DNA of 64,000 nt, from the NCBI GenBank assembly GCA_002835545.1, contig PIZK01000003.1:1-64000 (forward strand), read 5' to 3'. The DNA comes from Alteromonadales bacterium alter-6D02 (lineage in GTDB: Bacteria > Pseudomonadota > Gammaproteobacteria > Enterobacterales > Psychrobiaceae). Position 1 is the first letter of the stretch. The number at the start of each line of letters is the position of its first letter. A program made the position numbers and the translations under genes. Below the pieces are notes generated by a model that saw nothing but the letters and a program-made list of their open reading frames with translations, searched no databases and was not told where the DNA came from. This document shows positions 7,755 through 16,573 of this stretch, piece by piece.

Positions 7755-9026
7755 GTGGCAAAATTTATCCAAGCCATCCGTGGTATGAACGACTGTCTTC
7801 CGCAGCAAACTCCATTATGGCAACTAGCCGAGCAAGCGATCAGGGATACTGTTGCTGCTTATGGTTATAGTGAAATCAGAACTCCAATCGTTGAAAGTAC
7901 CGACTTATTTAAACGCTCGATTGGTGAAGTTACTGATATTGTTGAAAAAGAAATGTATACGTTTGATGATCGTAATGGTGATAGTTTAACCTTGCGCCCT
8001 GAGGGTACTGCATGTTGTGTCCGTGCTGGTAACCAGCATGGGTTATTGTATAACCAAGAGCAACGTTTATGGTATATGGGCCCGATGTTTCGTCATGAAC
8101 GTCCTCAAAAAGGGCGCTACCGTCAATTTCATCAATTCGGTGTCGAAGTTTATGGTATCGCTGATGCGCAGGCGGATGCTGAAGTTTTATTAATGTCTGC
8201 ACATCTTTGGAAAAAGTTAGGTATGGCACAGCATGTTCGCTTAGAGTTAAATACTTTAGGGGATAATGATGAACGTGCCAGTTATCGCGATGCCCTGATT
8301 GCTTACCTAGAACAGCACAAAGAAGCGCTTGATGAAGACTCATTGCGTCGTATGTACTCTAACCCATTGCGCGTTTTAGACTCTAAAAACCCTCAAGTGC
8401 AGGCGATTTTAGTTGATGCACCGAAGCTTTCTGAACACTTGGGCGAAGAAACTAAAGCACATTTTTCAAAATTATGTGAACTGTTAAGCCTAGCTGGTAT
8501 CGAATACCAAGTTAATGAACGTTTAGTACGAGGTCTAGATTATTACAACCGTACTGTTTTTGAGTGGGTTACAGATAGTCTAGGAGCGCAAGGTACAGTG
8601 CTAGCAGGTGGCCGTTATGATGGTTTAGTACAGCAGTTAGGTGGTAAAGCGACACCTGCTGTTGGTTTTGCGATGGGAATTGAGCGTTTAGTGCTCATGC
8701 TAGAAGCTCTTGAACTAGTTGATAACGTACCCTCTGCTGTTGATGTTTATGTTTGTGCTATGGGTGACAATGCACAGAGTCAATCAATGCTTATTAGTGA
8801 ACAGTTACGTCAGCAGCATAGCGGTTTACGTGTCATGAAGCACAACGCTGGCGGTAACTTTAAAAAACAAATGAAAAAAGCCGATCAAAGCGGTGCTAAG
8901 ATCGTGCTAATTTTCGGTGATGACGAGCTAGAGAATCAGCAAGTTAGTGTTAAATTTTTACGTGAAGATAAACCACAGCTGACGATGTCAATGTCTGATT
9001 TATCGACATTATTAGAACAATTATAA
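7755..9026 (+). CDS. hisS: Histidine--tRNA ligase
   Basis: A class II aminoacyl-tRNA synthetase that charges tRNA-His. Visible motifs include the histidine-specific [26 protein letters not shown] and motif-2-like [18 protein letters not shown]. Motif 3 is seen in [12 protein letters not shown]. The C-terminal anticodon-binding domain runs from about residue 330. The length of 423 residues is standard. The start is GTG at 7755 ([13 protein letters not shown]), with AATAGG seven to twelve bases upstream. It leads a tight run with yfgM and bamB (10- and 9-base gaps), a conserved gammaproteobacterial arrangement. Confidence 0.97.
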   Translation: MAKFIQAIRGMNDCLPQQTPLWQLAEQAIRDTVAAYGYSEIRTPIVESTDLFKRSIGEVTDIVEKEMYTFDDRNGDSLTLRPEGTACCVRAGNQHGLLYNQEQRLWYMGPMFRHERPQKGRYRQFHQFGVEVYGIADAQADAEVLLMSAHLWKKLGMAQHVRLELNTLGDNDERASYRDALIAYLEQHKEALDEDSLRRMYSNPLRVLDSKNPQVQAILVDAPKLSEHLGEETKAHFSKLCELLSLAGIEYQVNERLVRGLDYYNRTVFEWVTDSLGAQGTVLAGGRYDGLVQQLGGKATPAVGFAMGIERLVLMLEALELVDNVPSAVDVYVCAMGDNAQSQSMLISEQLRQQHSGLRVMKHNAGGNFKKQMKKADQSGAKIVLIFGDDELENQQVSVKFLREDKPQLTMSMSDLSTLLEQL

Positions 9027-9036
9027 GGAGTAGACT

Positions 9037-9648
9037 GTGGAAATTTACAGCAGCGAAGAACAACAAGAAGAAGCAATTAAACGATTTTTAAAAGAAAATG
9101 GCCCAGCATTAGTTATTGGTGCGTTAGTAGGTTTAGGTGGTATATACGGGTGGAATTACTACCAGCAGGCTAAATTAGATACTATTGCAGAGAACTCATT
9201 AAGTTTTTCTAAAGTCTCTGACTCGACAGAGATTGTAGCTGAAGGCGAAAAGTTTGTTGCAGAGCATTCTGGAACTCAATATAGCCAACTGACACAATTG
9301 TTAATGGTTAAATCATTAGTTGAAAAGAAAGAGTTTGATAAAGCTTCTGCGGTCTTAAAAGAGATTATCGATAGTAGTGTTGAACCTGCTGTTAAGAACA
9401 TTGCTGTAACGCGTTTAGCACGCATCGAACTTGAACTACAACAATATGATCAGGCGGTAACAACCCTCAATACGATTAAAGACAGTGCTTTTGATGTTCA
9501 GAAAAATGAATTGATCGGTGATGCTCTTGTCGCTAAAGGTGATTTAGGCAAGGCTAGAGCCGCTTATCAAGCTGCTGTTGATGCTGCTGGTGCCCAAGCG
9601 GCTGCTGAGCTTCAAATGAAACTTAACGACTTAACCCCAGCTGTTTAA
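9037..9648 (+). CDS. yfgM: YfgM family ancillary SecYEG translocon subunit
   Basis: A bitopic membrane protein with a periplasmic TPR-like domain. In E. coli it associates with SecYEG and PpiD and helps hand over outer-membrane proteins. The N-terminus (EIYSSEEQQEEAIKRFLKENG) and the single membrane helix at about residues 24-42 (ALVIGALVGLGGIYGWNYY) are family hallmarks. Helical repeats follow. The start is GTG, chosen because AAGGAG lies six bases upstream and the N-terminal motif begins there. It is located between hisS and bamB as in most relatives. Confidence 0.93.
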   Translation: MEIYSSEEQQEEAIKRFLKENGPALVIGALVGLGGIYGWNYYQQAKLDTIAENSLSFSKVSDSTEIVAEGEKFVAEHSGTQYSQLTQLLMVKSLVEKKEFDKASAVLKEIIDSSVEPAVKNIAVTRLARIELELQQYDQAVTTLNTIKDSAFDVQKNELIGDALVAKGDLGKARAAYQAAVDAAGAQAAAELQMKLNDLTPAV

Positions 9649-9657
9649 GGAGTGATG

Positions 9658-10836
9658 ATGACTAAATGGTCTAAGTTACTAGGTGCTGGTGTTTTAGCTT
9701 CAGGTATTTTATCGGGTTGTTCTTCAAACGACGATGAGATAAAAATAGCCCCATTGCCTATTATTAATAGCCAAGTTGAACTAGCTATTGATTGGGAAAG
9801 AAGTGTTGGTGATGGTACTGGTGATTACTTTTCAAATCTAGAGCCTGCTGTTGCTTATGGTAAGGTGTTCTCTGCTGATCGATTTGGCTATGTTTCTGCT
9901 TTTGATATCGAGTCAGGTAAGGAGTTATGGCAAGCTGAACTGCATGAGGGTTCTGGTTTAATTAGCTCGGGTGTTACCGCTCAACTTTCTGGCGGCATTG
10001 TCACAGGTTACGATAAGATTGCTATCGGTGCTGAAAGTGGAATGCTTTATCTGTTAGAACAAGAAACGGGTAAATTAGTCTGGAAAATTCAAACCGATGG
10101 TGAAATTCTTTCTAAGCCATTACTTGCTGATAATAAAGTGATTACGGTCATGGCAAACGGTAAAGTCGTTGCTTATGATATCGAAAGCGGCACGGCGGTA
10201 TGGACCTATCATCAAGATGTTCCAGCACTTACTCTACGTGGAACATCGGGCATTATCGAGAATCAAGGAGCAGCTTTCTTTGGTTTACCTAATGGTAAAG
10301 TCAGTGGTGTCTTAATCGAAGATGGCCGTGCTGTATGGGAGTCTGTTGTTACTACAAAAGAGGGTGGCAATGAGCTATCTAGTATTATAGATATTGACTC
10401 TACTCCCATGATTCTTGGCGCAACAATGTATGCCGTTGGCTATAATGGTAATCTTGCTGCTATTGACGTTCGTAGCGGTAAAGTGAATTGGAAACGTGCT
10501 TACTCGTCGTTCCAAGCAATGACTATTAGCGGTTTTAATCTTTATCTTACAACGGCTAAAGGGCATGTATTTGCTGTTGATCGTCGTTCAGGCTTAGAGT
10601 TGTGGAGCCAAATGGGTTTAGAAAACCGTGAGATTACCGCACCAGCAGTATTTGATAGCTACATTGCCGTTGTCGATTTTGAAGGCTACTTACATTTATT
10701 GTCAGAAGAAACAGGTGAGTTTGTTGCACAAGAAGAAATTGATGATAGTGGTCACATCGCGACACCTATTGTTAATGATAACCGCCTCTACTTACAATCT
10801 AAAGATGGCTTATTGTCTGCTATTTCTATAAAATAG
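9658..10836 (+). CDS. bamB: Outer membrane protein assembly factor BamB
   Basis: A lipoprotein of the BAM complex that inserts beta-barrel proteins into the outer membrane. The signal peptide ends in ILSGC (lipobox). The mature part is an eight-bladed PQQ-type propeller with repeated G-K-x-x-W blade signatures (GKELWQAEL, GKLVWKIQT, GTAVWTYHQ, GRAVWESVV, GKVNWKRAY, GLELWSQMG). AAGGAG (9647-9652) gives the best spacing to the ATG at 9658. An ATG at 9655 and a GTG at 9652 are in frame but too close. A stem-loop follows the stop. Confidence 0.95.
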   Translation: MTKWSKLLGAGVLASGILSGCSSNDDEIKIAPLPIINSQVELAIDWERSVGDGTGDYFSNLEPAVAYGKVFSADRFGYVSAFDIESGKELWQAELHEGSGLISSGVTAQLSGGIVTGYDKIAIGAESGMLYLLEQETGKLVWKIQTDGEILSKPLLADNKVITVMANGKVVAYDIESGTAVWTYHQDVPALTLRGTSGIIENQGAAFFGLPNGKVSGVLIEDGRAVWESVVTTKEGGNELSSIIDIDSTPMILGATMYAVGYNGNLAAIDVRSGKVNWKRAYSSFQAMTISGFNLYLTTAKGHVFAVDRRSGLELWSQMGLENREITAPAVFDSYIAVVDFEGYLHLLSEETGEFVAQEEIDDSGHIATPIVNDNRLYLQSKDGLLSAISIK

Positions 10837-10858
10837 CCGCAATAGAGAAATTAATACC

Positions 10859-10895
10859 AAAAGCGGTCCGGGATAACATCTATCGGGCCGCTTTT
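10859..10895 (+). terminator. Stem-loop between bamB and der
   Basis: AAAAGCGGTCCG (10859-10870) pairs with CGGGCCGCTTTT (10884-10895), twelve pairs with one G-U. The T-run is only four bases before GTCG, so it may be a partial terminator or attenuator. The der ribosome-binding site starts seven bases later. Confidence 0.65.
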
Positions 10896-10912
10896 GTCGT
10901 TTGGAGAAAAAA

Positions 10913-12373
10913 ATGCTTCCTGTAGTTGCCTTAGTTGGTCGCCCTAATGTTGGTAAATCGACGTTATTCAACCGCCTAACACGCACCCGAGATGCGCTTG
11001 TTGCTGATTTTCCTGGCTTAACACGTGATCGTAAATATGGCCAAGCAAAGCTAGGTGGCTATGAATTCTTATTGATTGATACTGGCGGTATTCAAGGTGA
11101 TGAAGAAGGTATTGATGCTTTAATGGCAGAACAATCTCTTCAAGCAATTGAAGAGGCTGATGTCGTTTTATTCTTAGTTGATGCTCGCGATGGTGTGATG
11201 ATTGCTGATGAAGCCATTGCTAATCATTTACGTCAGCTTGATAAAACAGTTTATCTTGTTGCTAACAAAACAGACGGTGTCGATATTGACTCGGTAACGG
11301 CTGATTTTTATTCATTATCATTAGGCGATATCCACCCAATTGCTGCTGCACATGGCCGTGGTGTTCAAGTGTTAATTGAAACATCGTTACGCCCTTATGC
11401 CGAAGAAATGGGCATTAATAGCATTGATGATATTGAAGATGATGAGTTTGAAGAAGAATTAACAGAAGAAACCGCAGAAGCTCAAGCTAAAGCGTTGCAA
11501 GACTTGCCGATTAAACTAGCAATCATTGGTCGACCAAATGTGGGTAAATCGACATTAACTAACCGTATCTTAGGTGAAGAACGTGTTGTTGTTTACGATA
11601 TGCCTGGCACAACCCGCGATAGTATTTATATCCCAATGGAACGCGATGAGCGTGAATACGTATTGATTGACACTGCTGGTGTTCGTCGTCGTAAGAATGT
11701 AAATGAAGCGATTGAAAAGTTCTCTATCATTAAAACGCTAAAAGCCATTGAAGATGCTAACGTGGTGTTATTGGTGATTGATGCTCGCGAAGGTATTTCT
11801 GATCAAGACTTAAGCTTATTGGGCTACTCATTAAATGCAGGTCGTTCATTGGTTATTGCAGTGAATAAATGGGATGGTTTGGATCTTGATACGAAAGAGC
11901 GTATTAAGTCAGAATTAGATCGTCGTTTAGGCTTTGTTGATTTTGCACGTATTCACTTTATTTCTGCGCTTCATGGCAGTGGTGTTGGTAACCTGTTTGA
12001 GTCGGTACAAGAAGCATATAACTCGGCAACTAAGCGTACTTCAACGTCGATGCTGACTAAAATTATGCAAATGGCCGTTGATGACCATAACCCGCCGATG
12101 TTCCAAGGTCGCCGTGTTAAATTACGTTATGCTCATGCTGGTGGCTATAACCCGCCGGTAATAGTCATTCATGGTAACCAAGTAAAGAAATTAAATGCCG
12201 CATATAAGCGCTATTTAATGAACTACTTCCGTCGCACCTTGAAAATTATGGGCACGCCAATCAAAATCGAATTCAGAGATAGCGATAATCCATTTGAAGG
12301 GCGTAAAAATAAACTCAGTGTCACTCAACAACGTAAACGTGACCGTTTAGTTAAGTTCCATAAAAAACGCTAA
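10913..12373 (+). CDS. der: Ribosome biogenesis GTPase Der (EngA)
   Basis: An essential GTPase required for 50S subunit maturation. It has two consecutive G domains, each with a P-loop (GRPNVGKST twice) and its G3/G4 motifs (DTGG and NKTD; DTAG and NKWD). A C-terminal KH-like domain ends in a basic tail ([20 protein letters not shown]). The linker between the G domains is strongly acidic ([15 protein letters not shown]), as in other gammaproteobacteria. The ATG at 10913 is preceded by GGAG about six bases away; an in-frame TTG at 10901 overlaps that site and is unlikely. Confidence 0.97.
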   Translation: MLPVVALVGRPNVGKSTLFNRLTRTRDALVADFPGLTRDRKYGQAKLGGYEFLLIDTGGIQGDEEGIDALMAEQSLQAIEEADVVLFLVDARDGVMIADEAIANHLRQLDKTVYLVANKTDGVDIDSVTADFYSLSLGDIHPIAAAHGRGVQVLIETSLRPYAEEMGINSIDDIEDDEFEEELTEETAEAQAKALQDLPIKLAIIGRPNVGKSTLTNRILGEERVVVYDMPGTTRDSIYIPMERDEREYVLIDTAGVRRRKNVNEAIEKFSIIKTLKAIEDANVVLLVIDAREGISDQDLSLLGYSLNAGRSLVIAVNKWDGLDLDTKERIKSELDRRLGFVDFARIHFISALHGSGVGNLFESVQEAYNSATKRTSTSMLTKIMQMAVDDHNPPMFQGRRVKLRYAHAGGYNPPVIVIHGNQVKKLNAAYKRYLMNYFRRTLKIMGTPIKIEFRDSDNPFEGRKNKLSVTQQRKRDRLVKFHKKR

Positions 12374-12383
12374 ACATGCCATC

Positions 12384-12413
12384 AAAGCCGCTGCTAAGTC
12401 CAGCGGCTTTTTT
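12384..12413. terminator. Bidirectional terminator between der and the DUF6351 gene
   Basis: AAAGCCGCTG (12384-12393) and CAGCGGCTTT (12401-12410) with T-runs on both strands. It serves the convergent genes on either side. Confidence 0.88.
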
Positions 12414-12416
12414 ATT

Positions 12417-14618
12417 TCATTCCCCTAGGGCTAGCATCGTTAGATTTGTTGGACGCCCGACATCACCTTGGCTGTAATCACAAACACCGTCAGGGAATGC
12501 TTCCTCCAATTGTTTCTGGTATTTATTGATAGCAATATCACCATAGACGCTTTGTTTAATTGCGTCGGCAACAGGCTGTAACGAACATTTAAACGTGCTG
12601 CCGTCCCATGGTGCACCAGCGGCAATGCGGACGTTAGAATACATCTTAAAGTTCTGACTACATTGCCCTAACGCTTTGTTGTTCCACTCACCATCCCAGA
12701 CAGCTTTCCCTTGAGCGATGATTTCGCCATTGTCAGCAAAACAACTATCCTCTAGATTGGATGGTTTTGCCTTGGTTGTGGTTAAATTGGGGTTATGTAG
12801 TTTAGTCATCAGCCATTGATCAATGACCTTAAAGCCTTTCACTACAGGGTTAAAGTCTTTATGGCTAACCCAGATAATATGATTATCAGCGTGGCCTTGA
12901 TAGTTAGTGATTCTAGTTCGAGCATTAAAGGAGGCAGACATGTGATGCATATCTAGCTCTTCTTCTAGGTAGTGCCGAATATCAAGGGTTGGGATATTCA
13001 GCTTACCAATGAATACCTGACCGGTGTGATAGGCATTCTTCATTGCGCTTATATCTCCTTGATGACGAGGGGCGGGGCCGTTATCAGCTTGCGTGACATT
13101 CTTGTTGCCCCATAAACTGAGCCACAGGTGAGTTTTAGTAAAGGGGATCTTTTTAATCCATTCTGGTTGCATTTGTGGTTGGCGAACCCAGCTACCAATA
13201 TTTTTGTTAAGTGCGATAAATTCATCGATGCTAAGTAAGTTGGCTTTTAGTGCATTTAAACCGTACTGAACGCCAACATTATCCCAAGTAGACGCGCCAT
13301 AACCTGCAGCAGTTCGGCCATAGACCTCATGCATGTCTTCCCAATAATTCCTGTTAACTTGTTCTACTACTTCTGATGAAAAGTACGAACGCAGAAAGCC
13401 TTGTCGTGGGTTGTTGATAAAAGTTGAAAGACCAAACCAACCATTAATGCATTCACTACTCCCTGTTGGCGAACGTGGCCAGCGACCTGAGATTATTTGA
13501 TTGATTGGCGTGAGGAAGCCTGCTTTTTGTTCAAAATTATTACGAGCATTCATTCCCTCAATTGCTTGGCGTAGTCGCCAATCCTCAAATAATTCCGGTT
13601 CGGATGATCTAAAGTCGTAATAGCTATTGAGCAAATCACAATCTAACGCATAAATTGTTTGGCTAACCATATCTGGGTATGAGTAAAGGGGGATGGCAGC
13701 GTCAAGTAGGTCAGTACCATTTTGCGCAAGAAGGTATTGTGATAACCCACCACCACTCCCACCGATGCCAACCGTATACATTGGCTTACCATAAAGGGAA
13801 ATGAAGTGGCGTTTCACTCGCATCGCAGTATCTTCGGCGATTAGCATGTTGTAGGTATAACTGGTTTTGTTTGCGGTTGACGATATTACGGCATAACCGA
13901 GTTGTAGTTGTTCTTTACGCTTCTTTAATAAGTGTGGAGCACTTTGCTTCCCTTGGCGAAAGCCTATTCCTGAACCGCCTTGAAATTGGTAAATAAGTCG
14001 TTTATTCCAGTGTTGATGTTCCATTCTTGAGCCGTCGCCAGTGGCAAGCATGGCGATAGTGTAAATAAAACGATTAATGGTCCCTTGTTCAACTCGGTAT
14101 ATTTCATTAACGTTTTTATCATCAATAGTAAGCTGATTGATTTGCTGTTGTGCTGGTGGGTTGTCGACGTTATAAGGTTTTAGCTGTTGCTGGTTGTTAC
14201 GATAAAAGTACTTTAGCTGACTCAATATCGCACAGTCTTTGCTGTAACCAATAATGTGCCGAGTCTTTTTTCCTTGTCGATTGGTAGCGAAGATGGCGAC
14301 GCCTTGACCGTCGTGATTGTCGACTTGAGGTTGTCCTAACTGTGAGATCTCGCTCATGCAATAAAAAGGGTATTGTTTGGGGCCGGAGTAGAGCGTTTCG
14401 CTAGGGCCACTTTGACCTAAAGGGATTGGGAATTGATACCATTCTTGCGGACGCTTGGCCTGACTAATATGTTGTTTGATGGGCAGGAGGTAGCTAGCTT
14501 TGTCAGCGATGGCAAGCCCCCGAACTTGTCCCTGAATATAAGGGTCGTCGTCAAAGTGATAAATACTCGCTCCAGTGGTAATTAACATCGCGAGGATAAT
14601 GAAGATTAATTTTTTCAT
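12417..14618 (-). CDS. Exported DUF6351-like alpha/beta-hydrolase-fold protein
   Basis: A 733-residue protein with an N-terminal signal peptide or anchor (KKLIFIILAMLITTGASIY). A glycine-rich nucleophile-elbow-like motif, GIGGSGGG, sits near residues 284-291, giving Ser288 as the candidate nucleophile. The overall pattern (YRVEQGTINRFIYTIAML, the GIGGSGGG elbow, ALDCDLLNSYY) resembles the uncharacterised DUF6351 family, from memory and not searched. Substrate and reaction are unknown; hydrolysis of an ester in the periplasm or outside the cell is only an inference. The gene stands alone: it converges on der, and the next minus-strand gene upstream has its own terminator. Confidence 0.65.
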   Translation of the reverse strand: MKKLIFIILAMLITTGASIYHFDDDPYIQGQVRGLAIADKASYLLPIKQHISQAKRPQEWYQFPIPLGQSGPSETLYSGPKQYPFYCMSEISQLGQPQVDNHDGQGVAIFATNRQGKKTRHIIGYSKDCAILSQLKYFYRNNQQQLKPYNVDNPPAQQQINQLTIDDKNVNEIYRVEQGTINRFIYTIAMLATGDGSRMEHQHWNKRLIYQFQGGSGIGFRQGKQSAPHLLKKRKEQLQLGYAVISSTANKTSYTYNMLIAEDTAMRVKRHFISLYGKPMYTVGIGGSGGGLSQYLLAQNGTDLLDAAIPLYSYPDMVSQTIYALDCDLLNSYYDFRSSEPELFEDWRLRQAIEGMNARNNFEQKAGFLTPINQIISGRWPRSPTGSSECINGWFGLSTFINNPRQGFLRSYFSSEVVEQVNRNYWEDMHEVYGRTAAGYGASTWDNVGVQYGLNALKANLLSIDEFIALNKNIGSWVRQPQMQPEWIKKIPFTKTHLWLSLWGNKNVTQADNGPAPRHQGDISAMKNAYHTGQVFIGKLNIPTLDIRHYLEEELDMHHMSASFNARTRITNYQGHADNHIIWVSHKDFNPVVKGFKVIDQWLMTKLHNPNLTTTKAKPSNLEDSCFADNGEIIAQGKAVWDGEWNNKALGQCSQNFKMYSNVRIAAGAPWDGSTFKCSLQPVADAIKQSVYGDIAINKYQKQLEEAFPDGVCDYSQGDVGRPTNLTMLALGE

Positions 14619-14732
14619 ATTAACTTCCTTTGCTTCGATTAATTAATGTGGTGCTATCTCTATTTTATTTTTTTATACCTTCAGTATAGGAAGACTTCAC
14701 CATTAGTCGCAAAATAGTTAGTGATTATTAGG

Positions 14733-14760
14733 CAAAAAAAATCCCCGCTAGTTGCAGGGA
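14733..14760 (-). terminator. Terminator of the abgT gene
   Basis: On the minus strand TCCCTGC pairs with GCGGGGA (one G-U) across a short loop and is followed by TTTTTTTT. It begins 25 nt beyond the abgT stop. Confidence 0.8.
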
Positions 14761-14785
14761 CTACAGATTATTATTGTGCTATCGG

Positions 14786-16378
14786 TTACGGGGTGTAATA
14801 GATAGGGGAGCCAGGACCTACAGGTAGACCTAATGCAAACACCCAAATATAGAATAAAATAACCCAACCGACGAAGAAGATCATTGAGTACGGCAACATG
14901 GTTGCAACCAAGGTACCTATCCCCATATCTTTTTTGTATTTAGTCGCTACAGCAAGGATTAAACCGAAGTAGCTCATCATTGGCGTGATGAGGTTTGTTA
15001 CCGAATCACCAATACGATAGGCTGCTTGAATCGTCTCTGGGGCGTAACCAATTAACATTAACATTGGGATGAAAATTGGCGCTGTTACCGCCCATTGTGC
15101 TGAAGAAGAACCAAGAGTTAAGTTAACTAACGCACACATAAAGATGAATGCTACAAAGATTTCTGGACCCGTTAGGTTAATGGCTTGCAATAATGCAGCA
15201 CCATTGATCGCTAAAATAGTACCAAGATTAGTCCACTTAAAGAATGCAACGAACTGAGCGGCGAAGAATACTAATACGATATACATCCCCATCGAGCTCA
15301 TGCTCTTAGACATTGCATCAATGACATCACGATCATTCTTCATCGAGCCAACGACTTTACCGTAAACGAAACCTGGAATACCAAAAGTAACAAAAATGAA
15401 TACAACGATGCCTTTCAAGAATGGTGAGCCTGACACCCCTCCCGTTTCAGGATTACGTAAAATGCCGTCAGCAGGGACAATAGTTAGCGCAAGTACCGCA
15501 CAGGTAACTAGAAGAGCGACACCAGCCCATTTGAGGCCTGAACGTTCAATGTCGGTTAGCTGGGTCACTTTTTCTTGACTTAAATCGACACTGGCTTCAT
15601 CAGGGTTGTACTTACCTAAACGCGGCTCAACAATCTTCTCGGTAACAATGGTACCAAGAGTCGCAATCAAAAATACCGAGATAACCATAAAGTACCAGTT
15701 AGCTTCAGGGCCCACCTGGTAGGTTGGGTCAATCATTTGCGCTGCTGGGGTTGTGATACCTGCAAGCAATGGATCGATGGTACCTAACAATAAGTTGGCA
15801 CTATAACCACCAGAAACACCAGCGAATGCTGCTGCTAAGCCTGCAAGGGGGTGACGACCTAAGCTATGAAAAATCATCGCCGCAAGCGGGATAAGAACAA
15901 CATAGCCAAGTTCTGATGCGGTATTCGATAAAATAGCAGCAAAAACAACCATAAAAGTAACTAAGCGTTTCGATGCGCCCATGACCATGCCACGCATAGC
16001 CGCAGACAATAAACCTGAATGTTCTGCCACGCTTACACCAAGAAGAGCAACAAGTACTGTACCTAACGGTGCAAATCCGGTGAAGTTGGTCACGAGTCCC
16101 GTTACAATTTTAGTTAAGCCTTCGGCGCTCATTAAACTAACGACTTCGATAACACCATCAGGATCACGCCCTTTGGCACCTTCTGGGCGCGGGTCAATGG
16201 CGCTTAACCCTATCCAGTCAGCAAAGCCACTGAATAACACAATCGCAACACAGAAAGTCGCGAATAACGTGATTGGGTGAGGCAACAGGTTACCTAGAAA
16301 CTCAACGGTAGCAAGAAAACGGTTGAACCAACCCTTTTGTTGCTCTGGCGCTGAGGATGGAACGGCGTTCGAACTCAT
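14786..16378 (-). CDS. abgT: AbgT family transporter (p-aminobenzoyl-glutamate/antimetabolite)
   Basis: A polytopic inner-membrane transporter of 530 residues. Family features include the N-terminal LGNLLPHPITLFATF, the long first loop, and the ASELGYVVLIPLAAMIFHSLGRHPLAGLAAAFAGVSGG region that lines the transport site. A second half carries SSSAQWAVTAPIFIPM and DSVTNLITPMMSYFGL. E. coli AbgT imports p-aminobenzoyl-glutamate, while several homologues export sulfonamides by proton antiport. Which applies here cannot be told. No abgA/abgB hydrolase genes are adjacent, so the local context does not support a folate-salvage operon. It has its own terminator. Confidence 0.9.
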   Translation of the reverse strand: MSSNAVPSSAPEQQKGWFNRFLATVEFLGNLLPHPITLFATFCVAIVLFSGFADWIGLSAIDPRPEGAKGRDPDGVIEVVSLMSAEGLTKIVTGLVTNFTGFAPLGTVLVALLGVSVAEHSGLLSAAMRGMVMGASKRLVTFMVVFAAILSNTASELGYVVLIPLAAMIFHSLGRHPLAGLAAAFAGVSGGYSANLLLGTIDPLLAGITTPAAQMIDPTYQVGPEANWYFMVISVFLIATLGTIVTEKIVEPRLGKYNPDEASVDLSQEKVTQLTDIERSGLKWAGVALLVTCAVLALTIVPADGILRNPETGGVSGSPFLKGIVVFIFVTFGIPGFVYGKVVGSMKNDRDVIDAMSKSMSSMGMYIVLVFFAAQFVAFFKWTNLGTILAINGAALLQAINLTGPEIFVAFIFMCALVNLTLGSSSAQWAVTAPIFIPMLMLIGYAPETIQAAYRIGDSVTNLITPMMSYFGLILAVATKYKKDMGIGTLVATMLPYSMIFFVGWVILFYIWVFALGLPVGPGSPIYYTP

Positions 16379-16533
16379 GTTAAATACCTACTATGCTAAA
16401 AATGCACGCAACATATCACAAATAGACGATGTTGTTCTAGCCCAAAGTCTAATAAGAGTAAGAATAGAGATAAAAATGAGGTTTAGTTTGAATAACAGGC
16501 AAAAAGTGGTGTGGATTAAAGCAGAAAGTAGGG

Positions 16534-16573
16534 CAGCACCTTAACGGTACTGCCCTAAGGGGTTAAGGTGCTG
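16534..16573. repeat. 12-bp inverted repeat spanning the M16 stop codon
   Basis: CAGCACCTTAAC (16534-16545) and GTTAAGGTGCTG (16562-16573) are perfect inverse copies. A competing 7-bp stem (AGGGCAG at 16530 with CTGCCCT at 16550) overlaps the left arm. There is no U-tract, so this is an alternative-fold 3' end rather than a standard terminator. Confidence 0.6.
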
